DNA from: Chromatiales bacterium
GTDB taxonomy: Bacteria > Pseudomonadota > Gammaproteobacteria > Steroidobacterales > GCA-2729495
Direction: 5' to 3'
Length of the DNA: 64,000 nucleotides
Assembly: GCA_020351875.1 (NCBI GenBank)
Contig: CP070671.1
Coordinates: 2,800,828-2,864,827 of the forward strand
Shown: positions 25,170-34,170 of the stretch, one piece after another
How positions within the stretch are numbered: the stretch's first letter is position 1
Layout: every line of letters begins with the position of its first letter
Notes under the pieces: model-generated
The model's database searches: none
What the model was told of the DNA's origin: nothing
Seen by the model: only the letters and a program-made list of their open reading frames with translations
Made by a program: the position numbers and the translations under genes

Positions 25170-26144
25170 ATGCCGAGCGCGACCGCTCTCGCCCACCCGA
25201 ACATCGCCCTGATCAAGTACTGGGGCAAACGCGACGAGGACGACAATTTGCCCGCGGTCGGTTCACTGTCCGTGACGCTGGACGCGTTGCGCACCCGCAC
25301 GACCGTGAGTTTCGAGCCGGGCCTGGGGCGCGATGAACTGACACTGAACGGTGTGGTGGCTGCGGCGGAGCACCCCCGTCTGACCCGCTGCCTCGACGCG
25401 CTGCGGGCGCTGGCGCAGTGCAACGACCACGCCCGGGTCGACAGCGAGAATGATTTCCCCACCGGTGCGGGCCTGGCGTCGTCGGCGTCAGGTTATGCGG
25501 CATTGACGGTGGCCGGCGCGGCAGCCCTCGGTATCGATGTCCGGGATTCGCGCCTGGAAGCCGTGGCGCGAATCGGCTCGGGTTCGGCGCCGCGCTCGCT
25601 GCACGGGGGATTCGTGTTGCTCGAGAACACCGCGACGGGTACCCGCTGCGAGCCGCTGCTGGCGCCGGCCGACTGGCCATTGCACGTGGTGGTGGCGGTA
25701 ACCAGTGAGTCCGGCAAGTCGACGAGTTCACGCGACGGGATGGCGGACAGCCGGCGCACCTCGCCTTACTACGAACCGTGGGTGGCATCGCATGCCGCTG
25801 ACCTGGCGCAGGGTCGGCAGTTAGTCCGCGCGCGGGATTTCGCCGGCCTGGCGCAGCTGGCCGAACACAATTGCCTGAAAATGCATGCAGTCATGCTGAC
25901 CACGCGCCCGCCGCTCGTGTACTGGTTGCCGGTCACGCTGGCCTGCATAGAGGTCATCGGCGCGCTGCGCCGCGACGGCGTACCGGTCTTCTACACCATC
26001 GATGCGGGTCCGCAGGTGAAGGCCGTCTGCTTGCCGGAGGCCGCCGACACGGTTGCCGCTGCGCTACGGCAGGTGCCCGGCGTGCTGCGCCTGTTGACCG
26101 GCGGTCTGGGGACCGGCGCACGCATCGTTGACGGCAATGGTTGA
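25170..26144 (+). CDS. mvaD: diphosphomevalonate decarboxylase
   Basis: A 324-residue GHMP-family decarboxylase. The signatures are AHPNIALIKYWGKRD at the N terminus, the phosphate loop TGAGLASSASGYAAL, GSGSAPRSLHGGFV, SSRDGM and FYTIDAGPQVKAV, which carries the conserved catalytic Asp. It converts mevalonate diphosphate to IPP with ATP. Most gammaproteobacteria use the MEP pathway, so the gene is notable. Its stop overlaps the phosphomevalonate kinase gene by 8 bp. A related phosphomevalonate decarboxylase is the main alternative. Confidence 0.92.
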   Translation: MPSATALAHPNIALIKYWGKRDEDDNLPAVGSLSVTLDALRTRTTVSFEPGLGRDELTLNGVVAAAEHPRLTRCLDALRALAQCNDHARVDSENDFPTGAGLASSASGYAALTVAGAAALGIDVRDSRLEAVARIGSGSAPRSLHGGFVLLENTATGTRCEPLLAPADWPLHVVVAVTSESGKSTSSRDGMADSRRTSPYYEPWVASHAADLAQGRQLVRARDFAGLAQLAEHNCLKMHAVMLTTRPPLVYWLPVTLACIEVIGALRRDGVPVFYTIDAGPQVKAVCLPEAADTVAAALRQVPGVLRLLTGGLGTGARIVDGNG

Positions 26145-27174
26145 AGCCTTCGCGCCTGGCAAATTGCTGTTGACCGGGGAGTACGCCGTGCTCGGCGGCG
26201 CACCGGCCGTGACGGTGGCCCTGGGCGGGCCGGCCGCGGCCAGCGTGCGGGATTCGGCACACTGGGGGCTGGAGACTTCGGCGGCAGGCGGCAGCTGGAC
26301 CTTCGACCTCGAGATGCCGGCCCGCGTCGTCTGGCGCGGATCGCCCCCAAGCGAAGTCGTCGATCTGCCCGCAGCCGTGCTGGCCGAAGTCTTGCGGCAC
26401 TGGCCCGGTGAACTCCTGGCGGGGCCTCGCGAGCTGCGCCTCGACACGACGGCCTTCGTACATCAGGTGGCCGGCAAGCCGGTGAAACTGGGCCTGGGTT
26501 CCAGTGCCGCCCTGGTGGCGGCCCTGGCGGGCGCCCTGCTGGCCGCGTGCGGGATCGCGGCGGAAGCGACGGCATTGCGCTCGCTCTGCCTGGCAGCCCA
26601 TCGCCGGTTTCAGGGCGGGCGCGGCAGCGGAGTGGACGTATTGACGGCCATTCACGGCGGTTTGCTGATTTGCACACCGCAGACTGGCGATCTGCAGGCG
26701 GAGCCGTTGCAATGGCCTTCCGCCCTGCACCTGGTGGTGGCCTGGACCGGGCAATCCGCTTCGACACCTGCACTGATTTCCCGCTACGATGAATTCCGGG
26801 CGCAGCGCCCCAGCGTATTCGAACAGCACGCTGCACGACTTCGTGCCGCGGCGGAGGCTGCGGCCAACGCATGGCGCGCCGGCGCCGTCGCGGGCGTGCT
26901 GGATAGCGTGACGAACTACGCGGCCGCGCTGCGGGCGATCGACGGCGCCGGTGACATCGGCATCTGGACGGCGGCACACGACAGATTCGCGGACCTCGCC
27001 GCGGCGGCGGGCGCGGTTTACAAGACTTCCGGTGCGGGTGGCGGTGATCTCGGCTACGCGCTCACCGATTCCATGGATGTGGCAGATACGTACCGCGAGG
27101 CCGTGGCGGCGGCAGGCGGGCGGGTTCTGGAACTGTCGCCCGGGCTGCGCGGGCTGCGCGTGACCGGAAGCTGA
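26137..27174 (+). CDS. phosphomevalonate kinase (GHMP kinase)
   Basis: A 345-residue GHMP kinase. It begins with EAFAPGKLLLTGEYAVL, the typical phosphomevalonate kinase start, has the ATP loop KLGLGSSAALVAAL, and ends with the GAGGGDLGYAL motif. The ATG at 26137 overlaps the mvaD end; a TTG nine bases upstream is also in frame. It phosphorylates mevalonate 5-phosphate to the diphosphate used by mvaD. Mevalonate kinase itself is not in the window, and a mevalonate kinase role for this protein cannot be excluded from sequence alone. Confidence 0.86.
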   Translation: MVEAFAPGKLLLTGEYAVLGGAPAVTVALGGPAAASVRDSAHWGLETSAAGGSWTFDLEMPARVVWRGSPPSEVVDLPAAVLAEVLRHWPGELLAGPRELRLDTTAFVHQVAGKPVKLGLGSSAALVAALAGALLAACGIAAEATALRSLCLAAHRRFQGGRGSGVDVLTAIHGGLLICTPQTGDLQAEPLQWPSALHLVVAWTGQSASTPALISRYDEFRAQRPSVFEQHAARLRAAAEAAANAWRAGAVAGVLDSVTNYAAALRAIDGAGDIGIWTAAHDRFADLAAAAGAVYKTSGAGGGDLGYALTDSMDVADTYREAVAAAGGRVLELSPGLRGLRVTGS

Positions 27175-27175
27175 G

Positions 27176-28645
27176 CTACTGGATGTAGCGGTAGTACTCG
27201 ATGCCGGCGTCCTGGAATGCGTCGGCAGACTCCTGGCCGACACGCTCGACAACGAACTCCGCGCGGGGAGCGAAGGGCACGAACTCGTTGCGCGGGCGCT
27301 CACCCCGCAGTTCCAGGTACTGTTCGAAGCTGAGATCGACGCTCGGCGACAATGCGCTGTCGAAGTCGATGGCGCGGGCTGCCTGTTCCCAGCCGGGCAC
27401 GACCGTCATCGGCAGCACTTCCGCGGCGTCTCCGCTGCCATAGCCCACCAGCAGCACCTCGGTGCCGGCGAGTTCTTCCTTGCGGTCGGCCGCCTCTGCC
27501 AGGCCAGCCGCCAGCCATGCAGGGAGGGCCGCAGTGTAGAGGTTGCCAAGTTCGAACATGGCCTTGGCGCCAAGCTGCATGCGCCCGAGCACAAATTCGT
27601 GGAAGGCCTCCGTATGCCGGAACGCACGTAGCACACTCAGTGACAACGGGAAGATTTCTTCCGTGATCCGGTCGCGCACCGCGAAGTCCATGAGCTTCGG
27701 CTGGCGCCGCAGCTCTTCCAGTACATCGGCGCACGGCACGTTGGCATGGTGGCAATAGTCTTTCAGCTCTTCCACGTCATTGTCGTTACCGTGGGCCAGC
27801 GCGAACAGGTAGGCCATCGCCCAGCCGGTTTCCGGCATGCGATGATAAGGCCGGTGCATGAACACCGCACGCAAGGAGCGCAGGTACTCCACGGGCTGCA
27901 GGCCGCGCCGCGCATACATGTCCTCTAGCGCACGCTGCATTTCGTCCACGTAACAGCTGGTTGAGTACTTGCCGTTGAACACTGGAATGTCCACGAACTC
28001 CGGGCTGGCCCCGGTGCCGTTGCGGTTGATCAGTGGCTTGCGAAAATCCACGCCGCGGTAGTCGGACGCCGTGCCCGACTGGGCCGGGTCGAGTACGCCG
28101 ATAGTCGGGTTTTGCTCGAGCAGCACGGCCACCGCGCCGGCGCCCTGGGTCGGTTCGCCGCTGCTGCCGAGCGAGTAAAGCGCCTTGTCGGTGCTCACGA
28201 CGATGGCCAGCGAATCGTTGCCGTCAGTCGCGAGAAACCGCAGCGCGTTCTTGATGGCATAAACGCCGCCGAGACAGGCGTGTTTGAACTCCGGCACTTC
28301 GCAATGTCGCGACAGTGGCGCGTAGCCCTCCGCCTGCAGTGCACTGTCGACCATGCCCTTGATGATGACCGCACCGGCGGAATTGTCCGTGCTGGATTCT
28401 GTGCCGAGCGCTAGGTAGCGGACCCGTGCCGGGTCGATGTCGTAGTTGTGGATCAGCCGCAGCACCGCGTTCGCAGCCATCGTGTACACGCTCTGGTCCG
28501 GGCCCACCAGCCGGAAGCCGGTGCCCACGACCTTGCGGATCTTGTCCCAGTCGGCGCCGGTCCACTTGCACCACGCGCGCAGGTCGACCCGGTACGGGGG
28601 AAGGTAAACGGCTAATCCGCTGATGCCTGTGGCCGGAACGCTCAT
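27176..28645 (-). CDS. hydroxymethylglutaryl-CoA synthase
   Basis: A 489-residue thiolase-fold enzyme. The HMG-CoA synthase triad is visible as Glu in GTESSTDNSAG, Cys in FKHACLGGVYAI and His in FMHRPYHRMP. It condenses acetyl-CoA with acetoacetyl-CoA. The protein is longer than the ~390-residue bacterial Gram-positive type. It ends one base from the convergent kinase gene. HMG-CoA reductase and thiolase are not in the window. Confidence 0.88.
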   Translation of the reverse strand: MSVPATGISGLAVYLPPYRVDLRAWCKWTGADWDKIRKVVGTGFRLVGPDQSVYTMAANAVLRLIHNYDIDPARVRYLALGTESSTDNSAGAVIIKGMVDSALQAEGYAPLSRHCEVPEFKHACLGGVYAIKNALRFLATDGNDSLAIVVSTDKALYSLGSSGEPTQGAGAVAVLLEQNPTIGVLDPAQSGTASDYRGVDFRKPLINRNGTGASPEFVDIPVFNGKYSTSCYVDEMQRALEDMYARRGLQPVEYLRSLRAVFMHRPYHRMPETGWAMAYLFALAHGNDNDVEELKDYCHHANVPCADVLEELRRQPKLMDFAVRDRITEEIFPLSLSVLRAFRHTEAFHEFVLGRMQLGAKAMFELGNLYTAALPAWLAAGLAEAADRKEELAGTEVLLVGYGSGDAAEVLPMTVVPGWEQAARAIDFDSALSPSVDLSFEQYLELRGERPRNEFVPFAPRAEFVVERVGQESADAFQDAGIEYYRYIQ

Positions 28646-28662
28646 CGATTTGCGCTTAGGCG

Positions 28663-29151
28663 CTATTCAACCGTGATCGTGATGGGTGTGGATACGACGG
28701 GTGGGTCATGGGGCACGTGGTTCGCATCGCCCAGCACCATCTGCAACCGATGTTCACCCGGTGCCAGTTCCAGCTCGGTCTCGGTCTGGCCCTTGCCGAA
28801 ATGCAGGTGATTCGAATCGCTGGGGACCGGGGCCGTCGCATCGGCCAGTTCCACGTCCACCAGCAGGTGGTGGTGGCCGGTATTCGGCGTCGTGTCGCCG
28901 GCGGGTGCGACCGCCATGCCGCTGATGCCGAACTTCACCGTCACCGGCGAACTGACCGTCTGACCATTCATCGGCGTAATGAAGAACACGGCCGCGCCCG
29001 GCGGTGCCGGCGAGCGTGGCAGGGTCGCCGGTGCAGCTGGCGTGGGTGGAGTGGCCGCGGTGTCGGTGCCGGCGCCATCCTGCTCCTGGCCGCAGGATTG
29101 CAGCGCGAGTGCGACGATCAGGATGAGGGTGAAGCGGGCGGGCTGGTTCAT
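28663..29151 (-). CDS. DUF4399 lipoprotein
   Basis: A 162-residue protein. Residues 1-20 form a lipoprotein signal (LALQSC, Cys20). A Pro/Ala/Thr linker follows, then a DUF4399 domain with FFITPMNGQTVSSPV, KFGISGMAV, HHHLLVD and HLHFGKGQTETEL, rich in histidines. Function is unknown; proteins of this family are predicted to be periplasmic and the histidines could bind metal (inference). The start MNQPARF is set before the signal. It lies 17 bp from the HMG-CoA synthase gene, downstream of fadE. Confidence 0.85.
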   Translation of the reverse strand: MNQPARFTLILIVALALQSCGQEQDGAGTDTAATPPTPAAPATLPRSPAPPGAAVFFITPMNGQTVSSPVTVKFGISGMAVAPAGDTTPNTGHHHLLVDVELADATAPVPSDSNHLHFGKGQTETELELAPGEHRLQMVLGDANHVPHDPPVVSTPITITVE

Positions 29152-29205
29152 GGGTGTGCGTGCGTTGCCCCTATGCAACGATGGTAGCGCAGTGGCATCC
29201 GGGTG

Positions 29206-31734
29206 TCATGAAGGGCTTGCGGCATCCCGGCCATTCGTGGCCCGGGGTTTCCGCGCGCGGGTGGTCTTCTTCCGGGGCCGCCGGGGCTTTTTGGCCTTCG
29301 TGCCGAGTTCGCTGCTGTCGAAATCGTCGACGCCGACCACGTCCAGCACCAGCGCATCCAGCGCGCGCAGCTGGTCGGCCTCGGCGGCGTCCAGCACGCC
29401 TTCCTTTTGCGCCGCGTCGATCTGGGCGACGGGATCGTCCGTCGCGATCAGGCCGGCGCGCGTCGCGTTGCGCAGCTTGTCGTACAGGGGTGCGGCGGCG
29501 GTGGCTTCCACCATGGCCTGGTGGAGTTTCGCCATCGCATTGTCGGGATGGGCCGTCACGTACGTTTGCCGGCAAAGGCGGGCGCGCGACTCGGTGGGAT
29601 AGGTCACGAGGTCGACGATCCTCTGGCCCAGGTCGTCACCGGGCGCGAAGTAGGTCCGGCCCCGCGGAAAAATCAGCAGCCGGAGTGCGCCGGCTGCAAC
29701 CCGGCTCGGCAGGTTGCGCAACAATCCGTGCAACTGCTCCTGCGCGCGGTACAGCAGCGATCGGCAGGCCCACTCGACCAGCGGCAGGTCCTCTGGCGGG
29801 TTGCCCTCGTCCTGGTAGTGCTTCAGCACCATGCTGGCGAGGTAAATGCTGCTCAGAACGTCGCCCAGGCGGGCCGACAGTTGCTCCTTGCGTTTCAGTG
29901 CACCGCCCAGCGTCAGCATCGCCATGTCAGCAGCAAAAGCGAAGGCTGCGCTGTACCGGTTGATGTGCTGGTAGTAGCGTGCCGTGGGCCCGGTGACCGG
30001 TGCCGGTGTGACGCGCGCGTGGGTCAGCGCCAGCACGAAGGCACGGGCTGCGTTGCTGACCGCAAAGCCGATATGCCCGAACAGTTGCTGATCGAAATCA
30101 CGCAGTGCCTGTTCGAAATCGGCTTCGTTGGCCGCCGCCATTTCCTTCAGCACGAAAGGATGGCACCTGACGGCACCCTGGCCGAAGATGATCAGGCTGC
30201 GCGTCAGGATGTTCGCGCCCTCGACCGTAATTGCAATCGGCATGGCCTGGTAGGCACGGCCGAGGTAATTCTTCGGGCCGAGCATGATGCCCTTGCCGCC
30301 CTGCACGTCCATGGCATCTGTGCCGATCTTGCGGGCCAGTTCGGTGCAGTGGTACTTCAGGATGGCCGACGCTACGGCGGGTTTCTCGCCGCGGCCGATG
30401 GCCGTGTTCGTCACGCTGACAGCTGCATTGATGATGTAGGTGTTGCCGGCCATCCGGCCCAGGGCCTCGCCGACACCTTCGAAGCGACAGATTGGCAGGC
30501 CGAATTGCCGCCGCACCCGCGTGTACGCACCGGAATTCCAGACGGCTGCCTGGGCGCCGCCCATGCTGTTCGCCGGCAGCACGATGGCGCGACCGGCCGA
30601 TAGCTGTTCCACCAGCATTTTCCAGCCCTGGCCGGCGCGTTCGGGGCCCCCGATGATGGCGTCCAGCGGCACGAATACGTCGGTGCCCTTCGTGGGGCCG
30701 TTCTGGAACGGGATGTTCAACGGGAAGTGCCTGCGGCCGGTTTCGACGCCCGGCAGGTTGGTCGGAATCAGCGCGGCCGTGACGCCGTACTCGTCCTGGT
30801 CACCGATCAGGTGGTCGGGGTCATACAGCTTGAAGGCCAGGCCCAGCACCGTCGCGATGGGTGCCAGCGTGATGTAACGCTTCTCCCAGTTCAGCCGGAT
30901 GCCGATGACTTCTTCGCCTTCCCATTCGCCTTTGCAGACCACGCCGCTGTCGGCAATGGCCGATGCGTCGGAGCCCACCCGGGTGGACGTCAGCGCGAAA
31001 CACGGAATTTCCTTACCGCTGGCGAGTCGCGGCAGGTAGCGCTTTTTCTGCTCGTCGGTGCCGTAATGAATCAGCAGTTCTGCCGGCCCGAGCGAGTTCG
31101 GTACCCCAATGGTGGATGCCGCCACCGTGCTGTGGCCCGACAGTTTCGTCAGGACGGACGCGATGGCAAACGGCGAAAAGCCGAGGCCGCCGTACTCCTC
31201 CGGAATGATCATGCCGAAGAACCGTTCCTTGAGAATGTAATCCCACGCGGCCTTGGACATATCGCCCAATTCGTGGGTGAGCTCCCAGTCGTTCAGCAGC
31301 CGGCAGAGTTCTTCCGTCGGACCGTCCAGGAAGGCCTGTTCCTGTTCCGTGAGTCCCGACGCCGGCAGCGAGGTCAGCCGGCTCCAGTCCGGGCGGCCCG
31401 TGAACAGTTCGCCCTCCCACCAGACGGTGCCCGCATCCAGCGCTTCGCGCTCGGTGGTAGACATCTCCGGAACCATCGTGCGGTAGCGGCGCAGCAGCGG
31501 CGCAGTGACGCGCTCCCGGCGAAAGTCTTCGAAGTTCAGCGCGATCATGCCGGCCAGCAGTAACCACAGGATTACCAGCCACAGCAGCCAGGACCCGCTG
31601 ATCAGTGAGTAGACGAACAGTGCCACGCCGAACGTCAGGGTCGAGGTGCGCAGGTCTTCGCGCCGGTACGCGAGGGCCAGGGCCACGCCGAACAGCACTC
31701 CGGTCACGACCAGCCAGTAAATAAAGCCTGTCAA
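29206..31734 (-). CDS. fadE: acyl-CoA dehydrogenase FadE
   Basis: An 842-residue membrane-anchored acyl-CoA dehydrogenase. Two or three hydrophobic segments (1-90; GFIYWLVVTGVLFGVAL) precede the dehydrogenase core (FGMIIPEEYGGLGFSPFA, FALTSTRVGSDASAI, QGGKGIMLGPKNYLGRAY), and an extra C-terminal domain is present, as in E. coli FadE (814 residues). It performs the first step of beta-oxidation. The C terminus is a basic tail (KPRRPRKKTTRARKPRATN), an unusual addition. A TATAGT -10 is seen at 31780-31785 on this strand. Confidence 0.93.
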   Translation of the reverse strand: MTGFIYWLVVTGVLFGVALALAYRREDLRTSTLTFGVALFVYSLISGSWLLWLVILWLLLAGMIALNFEDFRRERVTAPLLRRYRTMVPEMSTTEREALDAGTVWWEGELFTGRPDWSRLTSLPASGLTEQEQAFLDGPTEELCRLLNDWELTHELGDMSKAAWDYILKERFFGMIIPEEYGGLGFSPFAIASVLTKLSGHSTVAASTIGVPNSLGPAELLIHYGTDEQKKRYLPRLASGKEIPCFALTSTRVGSDASAIADSGVVCKGEWEGEEVIGIRLNWEKRYITLAPIATVLGLAFKLYDPDHLIGDQDEYGVTAALIPTNLPGVETGRRHFPLNIPFQNGPTKGTDVFVPLDAIIGGPERAGQGWKMLVEQLSAGRAIVLPANSMGGAQAAVWNSGAYTRVRRQFGLPICRFEGVGEALGRMAGNTYIINAAVSVTNTAIGRGEKPAVASAILKYHCTELARKIGTDAMDVQGGKGIMLGPKNYLGRAYQAMPIAITVEGANILTRSLIIFGQGAVRCHPFVLKEMAAANEADFEQALRDFDQQLFGHIGFAVSNAARAFVLALTHARVTPAPVTGPTARYYQHINRYSAAFAFAADMAMLTLGGALKRKEQLSARLGDVLSSIYLASMVLKHYQDEGNPPEDLPLVEWACRSLLYRAQEQLHGLLRNLPSRVAAGALRLLIFPRGRTYFAPGDDLGQRIVDLVTYPTESRARLCRQTYVTAHPDNAMAKLHQAMVEATAAAPLYDKLRNATRAGLIATDDPVAQIDAAQKEGVLDAAEADQLRALDALVLDVVGVDDFDSSELGTKAKKPRRPRKKTTRARKPRATNGRDAASPS

Positions 31735-31881
31735 ATGTCTGTACCTTGCTCAAACAGGTGGGGGTAGGGGAATGGCCGGACTATAGCGCAGCGCATCAGT
31801 GGTGCCCCGTGCCTGTGTATCTATTCGGAGACGGGGCTGAAACGGAGCCGCCGGCCCGGGGCACGGGGGCCGGGGGCCGGG

Positions 31882-32859
31882 TCAGAGCAATTCTGCCACC
31901 GCGGCGCGTTCCTCGCGCAGCTCCTGGTCGGTGGTCGTCATGCGCTCGTGGCTGAAATCGTCGATGTCCAGGCCCTGCACGATTTCATAGCGGCCCTGGC
32001 TGCACCGACACGGGAAGGAATAAATGACGCCCGGTTCGATGCCGTAGCTACCATCCGCCGGCACCGCCATGCTGACCCAGTCATCACCCGGCGTACCCAG
32101 CGCCCAGTCGCGCACGTGGTCGATGGCCGACGAGGCGGCCGAGGCCGCGCTCGACAGGCCGCGCGCCTTGATGATGGCCGCGCCGCGCTGCTGCACGGTG
32201 GGAATGAAGTCGGCGACGAGCCAGTCGCGCTCGACGAGTTCTGTCGCCGGCCGCTCGCCGACGACGGCATGGCTGATGTCGGGGTACTGCGTGGCCGAGT
32301 GGTTGCCCCAGATGGTCATGTGGCGAATCTGGCTCACGTGCGAATCGGTTTTCGCGGCCAGTTGCGCGAGCGCGCGGTTGTGATCCAGTCGCGTCATGGC
32401 GGTGAAGTTGGCCGGGTTCAGGTCCGGGGCATTCGCCTGGGCGATCAACGCGTTCGTGTTGGCAGGGTTGCCGACCACCAGTACCTTGATATCAGGCCTG
32501 GCATGCTCGTTCATGGCTTTGCCCTGGGCGGAGAAAATAGCCGCGTTACCCATCAGCAGGTCACTGCGCTCCATGCCCGGGCCGCGGGGTTTGGCGCCCA
32601 CCAGCAGCGCATAGTCCGAGTCCTTGAAGGCCTCGTCGGCCTGATCCGTTGCCACGATGCCATGCAGCGTTGGAAACGCACAGTCGTCGAGTTCCATGGC
32701 CACGCCCTTCAGCGCGTCCAGCGCCGGCGGTATCTCCAGCAACTGGAGGATCACCGGCTGGTTGGCGCCCAGCATCTGTCCCGACGCAATGCGGAAGGCC
32801 AGCTGGTAGCCGATTTGGCCGGCGGCGCCGGTAATGGTGACTCGTGCGGGGTTCGTCAT
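31882..32859 (-). CDS. mdh: malate dehydrogenase
   Basis: A 325-residue NAD-dependent malate dehydrogenase. The N-terminal [15 protein letters not shown] is the Rossmann loop, RDLLMG-like [12 protein letters not shown] and [10 protein letters not shown] follow, and the catalytic His is in [11 protein letters not shown]. The length fits the type found in many Gram-negatives (about 327). It interconverts malate and oxaloacetate in the TCA cycle. A TAGAAT -10 lies at 32923-32928 on this strand. Confidence 0.95.
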   Translation of the reverse strand: MTNPARVTITGAAGQIGYQLAFRIASGQMLGANQPVILQLLEIPPALDALKGVAMELDDCAFPTLHGIVATDQADEAFKDSDYALLVGAKPRGPGMERSDLLMGNAAIFSAQGKAMNEHARPDIKVLVVGNPANTNALIAQANAPDLNPANFTAMTRLDHNRALAQLAAKTDSHVSQIRHMTIWGNHSATQYPDISHAVVGERPATELVERDWLVADFIPTVQQRGAAIIKARGLSSAASAASSAIDHVRDWALGTPGDDWVSMAVPADGSYGIEPGVIYSFPCRCSQGRYEIVQGLDIDDFSHERMTTTDQELREERAAVAELL

Positions 32860-32961
32860 GGCTGTTACCTGTCTTTATTCGGAGGGCGCGCGCGGCCGAG
32901 AACCGGCCCGCGGGCGGCCGGGATTCTACCACCAGCCCGTGGTCTTGCGGCGCGGGTGCGC

Positions 32962-33303
32962 CTAGTCGTTCAGCGCCTTGTAGGCGCGGATCTGCTCGTT
33001 GAAACTGTTGGCCACACGTTCCATCGCGTCGACGGCGGAATTGTGTTGCTGAACGTGCGCAACTTTTTGCTCTTCGGTCTGTGTATCGCTCTGGCTCGCG
33101 GACTCGTCGTCCAGGCACTTCAGGTAGTCTTCCATGTCGGCCATGTAAGACTTCACCGCCGTCTGGGCTGCGAGCATCTCATCCATGGAAGCCTGCGAAC
33201 CATCCGGTACCTTGACTTCGACCGGTGACACGCAGGCCGCAAAACCGGATGTCGCCCAGAAAGTCGCCACGCTGGTCAAAATGACAGTGCGAAGCTTCAA
33301 CAT
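32962..33303 (-). CDS. small secreted protein, unknown
   Basis: A 113-residue protein that I do not recognise. It has a clear signal peptide (residues 1-22, cut after SGFA). The mature part is short, acidic and mostly helical, with two cysteines (positions 24 and 63, CLDDES) that may pair, and the pattern MDEMLAAQTAVKSYMADMEDYLKCLDD. Periplasmic localisation is likely. It lies between mdh and the divergent ABC gene. Confidence 0.72.
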   Translation of the reverse strand: MLKLRTVILTSVATFWATSGFAACVSPVEVKVPDGSQASMDEMLAAQTAVKSYMADMEDYLKCLDDESASQSDTQTEEQKVAHVQQHNSAVDAMERVANSFNEQIRAYKALND

Positions 33304-33462
33304 CCCGTTCTTCCTCCTGGTTGCCTTGCCAACGTCGCGGGCCGGCCGGCCCGCTCAGGCGCCGATTATGCCTCACGCAGTGCCACGCGGGTCAACGTCG
33401 GGTCCGGGCGCAGGGCGCGGCCGGCGCGCTGCGATGCGACCACGGCTGCCCGGGGCGCAGGC

Positions 33463-34170
33463 GTGACGCGGCGCGGCGTCGATCTGGCCCTCAGGGCGGT
33501 CAGCAAGCGTTACAGCGGCGGTGCGGGCACCGGCATCGTGCTGGATGACATCGATCTGCGCGTGTCGGCCGGAGATTATGTCGTGGTCATCGGTCGCAGC
33601 GGCTCCGGCAAGTCGACTCTGCTGAACCTGCTGGGTGGCCTGGACAGGCCGAGCAGCGGCGCAGTGCTGGTGGACGAGCGGAACCTGGGTGCGATGTCGG
33701 AGCGCGAGCTGGCGACGCTGCGGCGCTGCCAGATCGGCTTCGTGTTCCAGGCGTTCAACTTGATTCCGACATTGACAGTGGAAGAAAACCTGCTCGTGCC
33801 GCTGCAATTGAACGGGGTCGACCGCCGTGCCGCGTCGGCGCGGGTCGGGCGCGTGCTGCACGACGCGGGCATGGCGGGTCTGCAGGCCCGCTTTCCCGAA
33901 GAGTTGTCGGGCGGTGAGCAACAGCGGGTAGCCGTGTTGCGGGCCATTGTCCACGAGCCCGACGTCGTGATTGCCGATGAACCCACGGGCAACCTCGACC
34001 TCGCCACGGCGCGGCAGACGCTGGAATTGCTCGAGTCCTTTGCCGGCAAGGCCGACAGGAGCCTGGTCATGGCAACCCACAGCCAGGAGGTCATGGGCCG
34101 GGCGCGGCGCGTGCTGGAGATTCGCGCCGGCCGGTTGTACGAGGTGGACACCCGGGGGCAGTCACGATGA
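33463..34170 (+). CDS. ABC transporter ATP-binding protein (LolD/MacB type)
   Basis: A 235-residue ABC ATPase. Walker A is GRSGSGKSTLL, the signature ELSGGEQQRVA, Walker B VVIADEPTGNLD and the switch His is in MATHSQEV, all in MacB/LolD/YbbA style. The start codon is GTG at 33463, with few alternatives because the reading frame begins there. The next gene overlaps the stop by ATGA, so ATPase and permease are made together. Such pairs usually move lipids, lipoproteins or peptides mechanically. Confidence 0.88.
   Translation: MTRRGVDLALRAVSKRYSGGAGTGIVLDDIDLRVSAGDYVVVIGRSGSGKSTLLNLLGGLDRPSSGAVLVDERNLGAMSERELATLRRCQIGFVFQAFNLIPTLTVEENLLVPLQLNGVDRRAASARVGRVLHDAGMAGLQARFPEELSGGEQQRVAVLRAIVHEPDVVIADEPTGNLDLATARQTLELLESFAGKADRSLVMATHSQEVMGRARRVLEIRAGRLYEVDTRGQSR

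Noticed and set aside
25954..27303. 449-codon minus-strand frame opposite mvaD and the phosphomevalonate kinase gene
   Set aside because: Sense genes have clear GHMP motifs; the antisense translation is low-complexity and proline/arginine-rich.
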